Shown: piece by piece, positions 51,042 to 63,274 of the stretch
Position numbering within the stretch: position 1 is the stretch's first letter
How the letters are laid out: each line of letters begins with the position of its first letter
NCBI GenBank assembly: GCA_013433145.1
Contig: CM024170.1
Location: 2,871,459-2,935,458, forward strand
Reading direction: 5' to 3'
Origin: Ascaris suum
Taxonomy: Eukaryota; Nematoda; Chromadorea; Rhabditida; Ascarididae
DNA: 64,000 nt
Translations under genes and position numbers: made by a program
The notes under the pieces: generated by a model
Told to the model about the DNA's origin: nothing
The model's input: the letters and a program-made list of their open reading frames with translations, nothing else
Databases searched by the model: none

Positions 51042-54000
51042 CTGTGAGCAGTAGCCACTATGAATACTGCAATAGCCTACTACCTTTCCTGAGGCGAACT
51101 CCACAGCGGCACCACCTTTCATTGTGTGAGAAAATGTTGTGTGTTTTCCCGAAGATAACAATCTATATCGGTGAGAGATAAGCGCTATAAAATACTCTTA
51201 TATTAGAACAAAAAACTTTATATTTCTTAGACGATGAAGCGTGAAAATAAGATAAATGGAAGCTTATAAATATAAACTACTGACTGCATACATGTAATTC
51301 CTTCTATATATGAATGTCGGCAATTCAATTATCTATTTTCTCCTATGCGAATGAATAATATTACATAGGAGATGACGTACATCGAGATAGGAAAGTTGTT
51401 CGTCTAATATTGCCTGAAAAAATATAATGTGTTTTTATTGTTTATGGGAAAATATAATAATGAGAATATTCAATGAATAAATAAAAATATTTAATCGAAG
51501 TTCGTAGAAAAGAATAATAATTAAAAATACATATAAAATAACGAGATAGGAAAATTTCGATCCTGAAAATAGTGGAAGAAGAAATATTCGTGTAGTAATT
51601 TCGTTATGAGAATTAATGTTGTGTATGCTAGTACGCGAAACATGCAACGTTCTATTTTCTTTTTTTTTATTTGCTAGCCGAGATTGATACACATTCAATA
51701 GCTAGTCGGCTTGTGGCGTTATGTCACATGCATTTCTAAATAAGAATATTTCAATAAATAGCACAAATAATTTCAATAAAACCTTCAAATTTAATCAGTC
51801 CAATTTTATATATTACCCCCTCGATTGCAGCTATATATAAATATTTCCTTGCGAATATTTCTACTGCAACAATGTTGTGTAAAATTCAATCTCACTAATG
51901 GATATTTGTACAATCGGTTGACAAAGAGTGAGCGCATATGAACAATTCAAGAGGGTCAAGAAATATGATACAAAGTCTACCCACTCTCGAATTTTCAGCT
52001 TCACTATTTTTCGCACCTTTTATTCAAATATTCGTACAGTTTGAAGGTGCATTTTTCAATGCGTTTTTTCCGATTTTCTACACGCACTATATACCGGTGT
52101 TGTTTTTTTGATTTTTTCATCCGGTTGATTAAATGAAATATGAAAGGAGTATAATTTTTAACTGTATACAACGTTCGAAAATGGTTGATCTGTTCGAGGA
52201 GTTTTTGCATTTCGTTCTATTGTTCTTGTTTCTATCAAGCCACATATTTTCTATTTTTTGTTTGCGTCGAGTAGGATTTTCTTTTCTATTCATCGAGAAT
52301 ATTGTAATGTAAATATGTGAACGATTGCAACTTATTTTGAATTAGTTTGTGAACATTTGATTCATTTAATATTTAATGAGCTGAACTATAATATTTGATT
52401 TGCCTAATGAAATTCCCAAATTTGGGAAATTTTTTGCTGTGAGATATTCAAAAAAATTCATAAAAACATCGTTTTCTTCAAAGTCCCCTAAGGTCATTTG
52501 ATGGAGCATGATTTCAGGATGTGCAACATGATTTCAGAAAATGCCGTACTATAAAAAATATTATTCCTCGGTGTTTCTTCTTCCTCACTCTGGAATGGCT
52601 TTGGAGATACTATAATTTTCATTTCATAGAAGTAGCCGATTCTTAAGTCAGGACATCTGGATCATTCAACGAAAATCGTTTTGAAAGGTCAGTGGATATT
52701 TGACCGTTTGGAGCAAGATTGGAGTAGAACAGTCGTAATTTAAGCAAGGTGGGGGGGTCTGAAAAAGGAATCGAGAGAAGGAAGAGCACCAACGTCAGTC
52801 AACAGTGGAAGGATTGCTAATCGAAGAACGTCGCAGATTAACAATTGAAGAATAGTCGAAGGTAACACATTTTGGGGTTCAGGTTGCTCAGTCTTAACGG
52901 AGATATCCATCGGGAGCCAGAAGTATTGGCTCAGCCGAAGCAATGAATCAACTTTCCAAAGAACACTGTGAATAAAAGGGAGAATAGTGAGCGGGATTTC
53001 ATGCTAGGATCGGAATCGGCAATGAACGTGAGTATATCATTAAGGCGCAATGAGCAAGACATAATCTAAGGTTTTAAAGCTGTCATTCGGGCCAAAAGGT
53101 AATGGTGACAACGTTTTGAGATTCTGACAGAATAGACCTGATGGGTTGAAGGAGAAGAAGTGATCAGAGGGCATTATTACGAATGAACCCTAGGGCAACT
53201 AAGGAAGACAATTTGACTGCTAGGAAAAATTCAGCGAGAACTTTGCTGAATGATTTTATTCCATCATGATATCATTTCTGGCCATTTTTTGAAGATGCAG
53301 TCACTCAACTGCTTGAATTTCTTCACTTCCCGAAGTTTTGAGGAGAAATTACTATGCATATGACTCTCATATAAAATGATGAGGTTAAAATTCCGCATTT
53401 AAAATAGCTCACTGCTAATTGAGGAATTAATTCGTAAAGAGGCTGAAGCTTGAGAAAGTTGCTTCCTGAAATGCAGAAACTTCAACAAAAGTAACTATTG
53501 ATGATATTTTTGCTGCTTATGTTGAATGAAGATTTTGAAAACTTTTTTTTTTTTGAAATGTCATTCGTATTTCTCAAATTCTCCGCTAAGAGAGACGCTG
53601 AAATGAGCGATGGAATTCATTACTCTATTAATTACACTAGCAGTTTTGCTATTTGAGCCATGAAAATACTCGATCTCTATAAAAAATGAAATTAAAACTT
53701 TCGTTGTTATGCAAATGTAGTGTGAACTACCCTCTCACTCCTCTCAGTTGATATATTATCAACGGTAATGTTTATCAGGCATTTAACTCTTTCGTTTCAT
53801 TAAAATCATTCTTGATGGCGATAGGTTAAAAAAAAAAGATGAGACGCTGTAAATTTCTGGAGTGATATGATAACAGCATACAACTAATATGAAAAATCGT
53901 TTAAAAAAAAAACAACTTCCTCTCATATGTGTCAAGCAAAAACTTTGTTGAAAAGATTAAGCGAGATCTACGCCACCGAATAGGTAAGGAAATATTATCA

Positions 54001-55077
54001 CTGAAAAAAATATATAAGTTTTACTAAGATATTAAAGAAATATATGAACTTTCTACATTCAAAGAATTGCTTGTTGGCAAAATGTTGATTTGCATTTATA
54101 TCCACCGGTTTATTCAAGATGCATTCGAAGCTTGCACTACACATTTATACGAGGATAGTGAAAAAAGTTATTTCGAAATTTTTAAACTGAGGCGTTTACG
54201 AGATTCTTTTCAAGAATATCCATAATAAGAGTTGTTGTAGTATAAGCATAGGAGAGAAGTGATGCGTGAGGGGTTCATAAGAGGACATTCCATCCGTCAT
54301 ATAAACAGCAAAGCGATCGGCATATTTTGGAATTTTCTTTCAAAGAGCATGAAAATTTTTTCGAATTCTTCAGATTTATTTCGTTTTTCTCAATCCGGTC
54401 ATTTTTCTTTGCTTCACTTCACAACGTTGTTCATTCTGCGTCTTAATTCAATTGCAATTTTGGGCGCAATTGGCCATTTACAACGTATCTCTTTAAAATA
54501 CGAGCGAGGAGTACTTGAAATAGTGAGCAGAAGTTAGGTTTAACAAGGGGAGGTGAAGGGGTGTTTAGGCATAAGCATTATTTTTGAGTGGAGAATATGA
54601 GCTGTCCTCGTTATGAGATCGCCGTTTACATCTGAATCCTAGGGTGACTTTGGTCGATCTCATTTTTTCTATGCTCACCAGGTGTTTTACTAAAAGTTCC
54701 ATTACCTTTGTTTACGAAAACTGAAATAAGGATATTAGAGGTTATGAGGCAAAAAAGGGCGTTGATAAAACTAAGTATATAAAAAGCAAGGAAAAAAACA
54801 AAACAAATCCGATGCTGAACTAAAATTAAGGCAGTCGAACAATTGGCCACATGACATTATCAAAACTGTGGTATTGTGAGAAGGCGTGAAAAATCGTAGT
54901 GCTGATATGCTTTGAATCTTGGTCCTAGAGCGATCGATCTGACTGCTTTACAGTACTGATAGCACTGATTGTATTTTTTTGTTGCAGTATTCAGTTGATT
55001 TCAGCATATGGTCTAAATGATTTATCACAAATTTCAATTAGCGCAGTTTCAACGAGTACGGTAATGAATTCGGTGAT
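51042..55077. other. Spacer without supported genes
   Basis: AT-rich. A less AT-rich block at about 52680-53200 contains a G7 run and short open frames on the minus strand without a recognisable domain; it may be a decayed repeat. Confidence 0.45.
51339..51372. repeat. 9-bp inverted repeat (hairpin)
   Basis: TCTCCTATG at 51339-51347 and CATAGGAGA at 51364-51372, with a 16-base AT-rich loop. Role unknown. Confidence 0.6.
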
Positions 55078-55123
55078 ATTCATATAGAGGTATCCGTTTG
55101 AAGTTATTAAAAACGATTAACAC

Positions 55124-55143
55124 GAATCTGTTTTCACAGATTC
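55124..55143. repeat. Perfect 8-bp hairpin inside the MITE-like element
   Basis: GAATCTGT, loop TTTC, ACAGATTC. It lies 27 bases inside the left terminal inverted repeat. Confidence 0.7.
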
Positions 55144-55579
55144 ACACTTATGGCGGTATGCTGTGAGGCTAGAGCTGTGATTCCCTTAGAAATGCTCAAC
55201 AATGCTCATGGTGGGAAACCAAATATCACAAATATGTCGTTCACAAACCAATGCAGGGTTTCACATTCGGAAATACAAGTGCTTTGAGGAGGCGTTTAGA
55301 AAAAAACAACAATAAATAGCTGTTTATATATTTAAAAAAATTTACAACTTTACACGTAATTACTTTTTTCTCGTTCACAGTAACTCGCTAATATAGAACT
55401 ATGAAAACCGATAGGTGAAAGTGATTTACGACAGAATTTTAATGCAATTACATTGACTATAAACGCTATTATGGAGACTTGAAAGGAAGTTCGCCGTAGA
55501 AAATTTGCATATGAGTTGCACAAAATAAATTTCAGATAGTATTTTTAAAGTTCACTTTTTAGAGATTCATTCACAATGG

Positions 55580-55690
55580 TTTCTATTTGCAATCTGCAAA
55601 TTTCCATTTTGCATATTGCAAATTTCAATTTGAAAATTGCAAATTGCAATTTGCAGACTGCTAAATAATTGATGAATACGCGATGAATAC
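55580..55690. repeat. TTGCAAATT-type short repeats with a 16-bp palindrome
   Basis: Degenerate repeats of TTGCAAATT and its complement run through this stretch. They include a perfect palindrome, GCAAATTGCAATTTGC, at 55639-55654, and are followed by a direct repeat of GATGAATACGCG. Confidence 0.7.
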
Positions 55691-55715
55691 GCGGACGGAT
55701 ACCTCTGTTATGAAT

Positions 55716-58700
55716 GAAAATGCCTCTAGACTATACCGTATATACGTTGCTTAAACAGTTAAATTTATTCGTATCTTAATACCCTTAATTTGAAATTAAA
55801 TGAAATGGATGAAATTAATGATAGCTATTGGGTCGTTTTGATCAAATCTCTACAGCAATCGCAGTGAACATATTCCTCTGATTGGATGAATACTCTTGCT
55901 GCGTATATGCGTTTCTTAAAATTGAGGAATGCAATTATCATGTGAGGTTGAATCCAGAACAATATTCCAGATGGATTTACCTATTTTGCCAACGTCTGAG
56001 ACTAGCCTTATGCCTCCAAGTTCTACTTCTGGATGTTTTTGTCAGGAAGAAATAAATTTGGGTGCTGAACTCAAAGCACATTTGAGTGCTTGTTCAAGTG
56101 GGTGGTGAAAGTGTTTTATTCGTCAACGAACGTTGTTTTATCACTTGCTGAGAGCAATAAACTTCATTTTACTGTGCATTTATCGATTCGGACGAAAAGT
56201 TTAATTACCCTCGCAAAAAGGGAATAAAATCTTTAGACAAATCTTTGCTGACTCGATGAATTTTTACTTACTCAGAGCTATAGGAATATTAATTATTATA
56301 TGTGGAGATGCACATGAATTAATTATTTTTAAGTATAGGTTTTGTTTAGGTGATACTTATTTCAATTATTGCATTTCGTTTGGTATGAACTCATAATTTT
56401 GCAAGAAAGGAGTTTGAATATTGTTTTAAAGCACTAAATTGATAAAAATGATGTGTTGAGAAGTTAGGTCAGATGCTCTCCAAAACTCTGCTTAAGGGGG
56501 AAGAGGGAAGGAAAGGAGAGAAAATGGGAGGGCGTCGAAAACTTGCCCAACATTTTTGGGGAACTAATGAGAATCAGCGTCTATCTTAAAACTGCTGCTG
56601 GCTGCAGTAAGCTGCAGTAAGTAATTGTTCAAAGTTTCATCACGACAAGTTGTTTTTTTTTGTGCAGCATTGATCTTCTTTTGTAGGAATACAATTAAAA
56701 CGAGTTTGCTGCATAAGAGAAAGGGCATGAGATTAATGCGTTACCGAAATAGAATACACTAATTCAATATGATAATAGCATACGGCGCATATGAAAGGAG
56801 AAGAGGCATTGTTTCATTGCACATTGCTGCACAATATTTATATATTCTTATTTATTGCCTACCAACTAAGTTTTTATGAATTTGAGACTTTATATGGCCA
56901 CTATCCGACTACACTTCTTATAGGAGTTGATGCAAAATATTTGCATTTTCCTGAAGGAATATCCAGTTGGGTAAAAGACAAAGAAAGATCCACAAAAATA
57001 TTATGGAACTAAAATATGATAAAAAAATACGATGGAAAAAAAACAGCCTCTAGCGATTTTCGCCATTCTTAAGGCTTTGGTGGCAATTAGCCATTGCGTA
57101 TAAATCGGCTGCGTTATACATATTCAACAAAGTTTTGTGGAAATATTGGTGTGATTTCGAGAGATCCATCTTTTCTCTATGAGGTTTCTGCAAATTTTTA
57201 TTATATGGATCTCTTATATGGAATAAAATTTTCTAGAATTTTATTGAAGGAACAAAAACAGAAGCTATATTTCAAGCTTCCCTCCTCCGCTTCTCCTCCA
57301 TTTCGCGTATTCTTCCACCAGAAGTGATTGATCTAGCTTCAACAACAAGTATTGTTGAAAATATCTCTCTGAACATTCGAATTATTTTTATATCATAGAT
57401 AAGGATGTAAAATTTAGCAAAGCAATTGAAGAAGTTGGCTAATGGTCGATATAATGTGAGATTTTGTGAAATTTTCTTGATATTCATTGATCGATAGAGA
57501 TTCAACATAAACAGTGCTTCCTGTGATGCTATTTCTGGCGATAAATCAAAGTCATAATTTTCAGTTAAGAATGCAAATAAATCTGCATAAGCGCTCACGT
57601 TTAATGTTTACAACACAGGCAGACAAACAGACAGACGCCAACAGTGTTTAAATATTACAATACCGACAGACACATACAATGACGTATAACGGTTACATTT
57701 AGTAGATCATCTAAAATTGCTTTGAATGTTAGTGCAACTAAAGCTCATTGATGATGCCTACAGCAAGTTAGTTTGGTCCTAGGCATAGCAGAGGCTTTGC
57801 GCCTAAGACGGCTTTTCCCCTAGTATTATATGTTTACTTATCTGTATAACTATAGCATTTTTGTGTTATGATCTAAGAGTGTCAAATAGACTAACGAATA
57901 GGTAGGTGTATGCTAATTGTCGAAGAACCGTTCTACATAGTTCTCCATCAGTAAAATAACAATAAAACCCTTTCTAATCCATAATCATCTTTCCTTCATT
58001 TTTCTTAATAATTTTTAAATTCTCAACAATAAAAAAAAAATTTTCCCCTTCACTCTAAACATCTTATCGTTATCAAAGTAATAGTTTAAAAACCTGCATA
58101 AGTAATTGCAATGGTTTTCAACATTTTTTATAGTCTTCACGTACTTCCAATTCCATTCGTGGAGCACGATGTAGCGGTATCATAGTTACGCATACGCATA
58201 TATGTGTCTTTGTTTGCGTGTTTCTCGATGATTTCAGCAATTGATGCGTCAGTTACAAAGCTTAGATTTAACTTATCTCATAAAGCAGAATTATTTACCA
58301 TACGGACAGTTATTTACCATACATATCCGAAAAAAATTAAAAACACATAAAGGTACTTCAAGTTTACATGAATTCTGCATCCGATCGGATTATACTTCAC
58401 ATCGATCGAATCATGAGAAAGTGGAGAAATATGACAGAGTAGCTGGTACGAGATAAGCTCTGCATCCAGCTTAGTCAACCAATCAGTTTCACAAACGACC
58501 AAAGAAAAGAAAAATAATACCACCATATTTTGTCTGGTTTGATAACCTATAGAAATTTCCCACTCTCTCAAAAAGAAACCATTTTCAATGATTCAGCAGG
58601 TGTAATATGAAATTATTGCCGGTGCAAAATGTATGCAAATTTTTCCACCTGTAAAAAATCCATAATTTCATTAGAAATTGAATAATCGACTCAAAATATC

Positions 58701-60920
58701 TTAGAAGGGTTTATCTTAGAGAATGCTTTAGAATGCATGATACCGACTAAGTTTGATTACTATACCTCAACGATCTTTCGATTGAAATTAGCGAGCATAT
58801 ACGCATACATATATTTGCAAACGTGCAAATATAGAGTCGATACGATGCATTTTTGTAAAACAAATTTACAAGATTGTAGAAAAGGCAATCTATTCTTACG
58901 ATTTGTACGAATAGGCGCCTAATTTCAAAGATGGATAAGGCACTTAGGAGAGTTTTATTATTCGCTAAGCGATCAGCAAAAAGGTTTGAACTTCAATTCG
59001 CTTTGTAGTTTACAAATTTTCCACTCTATTCGTTTTAGTCTTAGCAATTTTTTTTGGAGAGATGTAATATTTTATAGGAGAAAGAAAAACATCAAAAAAA
59101 AAACAGAAAAAACCATTGCTATTACACAAAAAAAAACGAATGAAAGAGAGTTTGATAGCTGTGTTCATAGCCAACAAATCCTTATATGATTTTCAACATT
59201 CAAATGAGCAGATTTAGGAAATGAACAAATTGGTTAAAGCTTTCAACAAAACAACTGTCGACAATTGTGGTGATTATTGCACTGAAAAGGTTGTTCGAGA
59301 AACAAAGTACCGAAATATGGCCTATCTACATCAAAGAGACCGCCACCAGATGTTGGCACTTATCTATGCATCTGAGCAGCGGAAACGTAACGGTATGAGG
59401 ACAACAACGGTCCATCTAGTGACTGTTCAAAAATCTTCAAACAATTCGCTTTGATGCAAAGACAATCACTGATATATTGTACTTCAAAAATTATAACCTC
59501 TTAACGTATATCACTTAGGAAGTCATCTAAAAAGTACCGCAAACTTCTATGTACCAAGCAATACTTCAGGTGTTTCGTACCCTTAAAAGATCCATCAAAG
59601 TAACTCTCGATTCTAATCGTTTTTCTTTATTCTATTTGAAGAGAGTTTTTCGTTGCGACAGCATCGCTCCGAAGAAATTTCTCATTTCTCTGAAATATAG
59701 CACAAGTCCTCAAATTAAAAACGGTTCGAATTTTAAGAATTCAAATGCACAAGCGCAGCTGATATTCCTGGACGGAAGATGGGAGGAGAAGAGGAAAGGA
59801 ATGGGAAGAGGGCGAGGATTGTCGATCCAGATGGCGAAAAAGTACTGTGGAAATCAAAATTTCAAATATCAGTTTGAAATTTTCCAAAAATCAGGTGCAT
59901 CCTTTTTTTTTCTCCATTTCTATGGTTGACATTGGCCGATATTTCTGATTATTGAAAGATTGAAGATGTGTTGTTAAATTTTATAAGCAATCCACCATTC
60001 GAAAAGCATTTCATGCGTCTAGCAAAATGATATTTCAATGAAAAAGTGTGCAGTATGGAAAGTAAACGTTGAAGAGATTACTTCCGTAACGATTGGTTAT
60101 TAACACTGAAATGGGAACCGTTTAAAAGATCTATTTAATTCTCCTCTTTGTTCAATAATTCGACTGTGATTCAGGAATGACCCAAACACAGTGATATCTA
60201 TTGAAATAGAGAAAACACATGAAAAAAAGTAGTTCCATAAAATGTTTCTAGATGTACATCTCATCATAGGAGGAGAAAAAGCAGCCCTATGTCCAAAAAT
60301 GTGCTCATCTTGCCTATTTTTTTCAAGGAACCGGAAGTGTTTTAACGAAAGAAGCCCTCTAAACTCATTGATATGCTTCGAAAAATTCATGCCTTTAAAT
60401 TTTCGCATAGCATTATCGCAAACGTCGCAAACCTATTGAGTATCGCTTGCTTCCTATGGAAAATATTATGTAATGCACAACAGGAATGAAAGCATTAAGT
60501 GCAGTGACCGTATGCTCATCCTATTCTGCATCTGTGACTAAGCACTATCGTATTCTAAGCATGAAACTTGATCGCTTTAGGGCGTTGATGAAATATCCTT
60601 TATTTTTTTGCTTTTATTTGGCTAACCGTTAGTTAATTCGTTTAATTTCATCTAATAGGTCATATTTAGTAATTTTTTCATATAACGATTGCAATGGAAC
60701 GAAAAATTTTTTTATGCAAAGAAGTGTACCAACAAATAGATGAAATAAAGAGATCACAGTTCGATGAGATCACAGACACATAATAATGAGCGTTAATTTC
60801 GCCAATATACTACAATGTTCCTTAAGGCACTCATTGCAAGGTCAGCCTTCAGATCGGTGCATTGTTGACCATAGAAGTTATCTCGGATTTCGGTAAAAAG
60901 TCATCGGTAGACTTATATGC
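55716..60920. other. Spacer downstream of copy C
   Basis: Contains GGA-rich purine patches near 56492 and 59773, a GACAGACAGACAG-like stretch near 57620 and a GC-rich imperfect hairpin near 57780-57806 (TAGGC paired with GCCTA), which together could be the tail of a decayed retroelement. A minus-strand frame at 57272-57598 lacks an ATG at its start. Two AATAAA on the minus strand lie at 60613-60618 and 60599-60604, about 300 bases after the copy C stop, and may serve it. Confidence 0.4.
59221..59454 (+). CDS. Small ATG-initiated open frame, unrecognised
   Basis: 77 codons from ATG to TGA between copies B and C, on the opposite strand to both. The product is hydrophilic and basic, with two cysteines close together (DNCGDYC) and no signal peptide or membrane segment. 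There is no clear acceptor or poly(A) signal. It is reported because its composition is more protein-like than neighbouring frames; chance is the simplest alternative. Confidence 0.15.
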   Translation: MNKLVKAFNKTTVDNCGDYCTEKVVRETKYRNMAYLHQRDRHQMLALIYASEQRKRNGMRTTTVHLVTVQKSSNNSL

Positions 60921-63274
60921 TCATACTGATTCAAGACCACTATCGTCATGATGATCCGATACCGTTGTGTTTGGTGAAACTTTCAACTGACTGCCTCCAA
61001 CTGTCGTTCTTGAATTCTGATTAGACATTGGTCCAGTTAATGTAGACGCAGTCTCCAGAGCCGATGTGGAATTAATATCGCTACGATTGCTGAGCCAATG
61101 TGGAAGAGGATGATACTTTTGATCCCATGGAGTTTCGTATCTGAAAATTCGTATTATTCAGCATCCCAATGAAATAAATAGAGATAAATGGAGCTTTCTG
61201 AATGCAGTGGCAACCGATCGAGCGATAAGAGGTCTAGCTGTGTACGACACAATAGCATATCGTAACCATTTTAAAATAGTCGTGTAAATTCTTCGTTCTC
61301 CTGGTAGAGGACGTTGAAACAAGCTCCCTCTTTCAATTCAGCCTACTTCACAAATCCTCAAATTTAATTCTCGCCCACTCACGGTATCTCATCTCGAACA
61401 ACCTCCTTGTCAAATCCATTTTTTAGTTTATAGATGAGTTAGAAGAGAAAGATAAACGACGAGGTTGCACAAAAGCAAATTAAAAGCAAACGAAAACGAC
61501 CTCATCTGACCCAGCAACGTTCACATGCACTTGTTTACATAAGCATTCCTCCATTATTATTGAATTGAATAAATATGCGTTCAACTATCTCATTGACCGC
61601 TATAAGGTCGTGACCATTCTCGACATCCTTAGGACATTTAAAAAGCTTCTAAGTGGAATGAAAGAAAAAATTGGAAAATGAGGCATAAGGTGGATATCGT
61701 TTAACCTCGAATAAGGACATCGCCCTTCCCCATATTATGAGCCACCCGCTCAATATGTGTCACTTTCCTGTACAAATGAGCAATACTTTTTTACCGCGCC
61801 AATTGATGGAGGAAGCCAGGGCTGCAAGAAGATACCGCACTATGAGAGGGATTCTCACCTCTATAGAAAACAGTTGAAGGGTATAAATGCTGTCTCCTCA
61901 CTATATAACGTTAAGAAATGACAGCAATTTTCGAAAAATATGGACATTCCGAATGGCCCAACTACGTTGAATCAAATCCCCAAATGTAAAACCAATCAAT
62001 CTAACGCTGAAACATCCAAATCTACAATCATGTCCGCTCGACGAATGTTTGTTAAAATATTATTCCTCCCTGTTTTGAGTGCATCTGCACATTATCTTCG
62101 ACGTAGAGAAGAGGAATTTTACTGCTGGATGTCAGACACATATGATGTGAGTAAAAAGCAAGAAAATATGTCGCTCGCAAAAGAGACGAGAGGACGGTTA
62201 TCTGTGTGCACGATCAAAGCCAAAAATATGCGCATGGAAAACAAAAAGCAAAGGACTTGAGGCAACAATTGAGGCTTGTAAAAGGGATCTGTCAATGTAA
62301 CATACCTATCGCCGTCGTATAACTCACTTCATGTCGTTAAATTTTGAAGAAATTTATTATGGCTAACAAATTTCTTTGTTATATTTAGCACTAAGTAATG
62401 CTTATAATGCTAGCACAAGCTAATAATTTCTTATGGCTCAATAGTGAAGAACAGTTTCAATGCGCGAAATAAACTAAAACGAATCTCATAGATAAACCTG
62501 CTGCTATCTTCCGATCCATGCAAAGATTCGACGTGTACTCTTTGACAGTTGTCGTGATAGACGCCGAAACGTGCCTTATTGCCTTTGAGCAACTCGGTGG
62601 AACGCTTCTGACGGAGAAACGCTACGAGCAAACATGCGAAAGCAGCAGAACTAGCGATCGCAATAGTTGCCAATACCACCACTGTTATATAGATAAATTG
62701 ATCTCCGGCTCCCAAATAATGCATAAAATCTAATGTTGCTTCTTCATCATGTGCCTGTAAAATAAAAATGAAAAACATAAATCATGAAAGTGAAGGGGAT
62801 TTCAGAGTATGGCACTAAATCCTTCAAACGAATACAAAAATTCTAAATATTTGAATCTGATATTAATTTTTGCAAATGAACATCGTCATATAGGATATTC
62901 GATTAAATAGTTCTGACTTTGCGATTCGTAAAATTCTAAATCGGACCCACCAAATCCACGATACTTGAATGGGACGAAACAACGATTTGATATGCATCGA
63001 ATATGATCCACGATCATGGAAAACACAAAAACCACAGCTGTAGAGGTAAGAGCAGCGTCAACTTTGCAAGAAAAAATAATTCGAGTCGGAAATGCACATT
63101 GCTTACTTGTTGTCCAACGATAGCGACCTCATTGTGTTCAATGCACCAAGGGCATCGTTTCTCATGCTTTTCGACTGTCAATGTTGCGTTGAAACATTTT
63201 CCTCGCATTTCTACAACCATTTTACCGCTTTCGTCCGCTATTGGTAACTCCATCTCGCCCACATGATTGAGCAG
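60921..63274 (-). CDS. Copy C (partial): paralogue with full conserved tail, last 3 exons
   Basis: Last 214 aa of a third family member. Exons: 63107-63274, 62498-62754, 60921-61140, matching exons 3-5 of copy A with the same phases (0,0,2); exon 4 is 257 bases as in A. Exon 3 has RGKCFNAT, the N-x-T site and RCPWC, ending VGQQ just before the donor as A ends VEQQ. Exon 4 has a helix (VVVLATIAIASSAAFACLLVAFL), then RQKRS and a YHDNCQRVHV stretch matching YHEHCQQVHV of A. Exon 5 begins with the Arg-Tyr split codon, then YETPWDQKY-x-PLP-x-WL, a Ser/Thr-rich linker and DSGLESV. Exons 1 and 2 (signal peptide and first four cysteines) were searched for up to 64000 and not found, so they should lie past the window edge. 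C is closer to A than to B in exons 4 and 5. Confidence 0.85.

Larger units (their letters stand above)
55078..55715. mobile_element. MITE-like element with terminal inverted repeats
   Basis: AGAGGTATCCGT at 55086-55097 is repeated in perfect inverted form at 55695-55706. With one mismatch and one gap the match extends outward through ATTCAT on the left and ATGAAT on the right, so arms of about 20 bases bound a 638-bp element. It has no long open frame. Inside the left end is a perfect hairpin (55124-55143), and near the right end a 16-bp palindrome plus a doubled GATGAATACGCG. No clear target-site duplication was seen. A non-autonomous DNA transposon is the best guess. Confidence 0.45.

Noticed and set aside
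56199..56210. Twelve-base match to the core of the nematode SL1 leader (GTTTAATTACCC)
   Set aside because: The match stops before the rest of the leader, there is no splice donor after it and no SL RNA-like stem-loops or Sm site.
57272..57598. 108-codon minus-strand frame
   Set aside because: It does not begin with ATG, no partner exon is visible and its end overlaps a simple GGAG-rich patch; coding status cannot be supported.
61737..62260. Plus-strand open frames (46 and 106 codons) inside intron 4 of copy C
   Set aside because: They are in different frames, have no recognisable domain, acceptor or poly(A) signal, and lie in an ordinary intron of the opposite strand.
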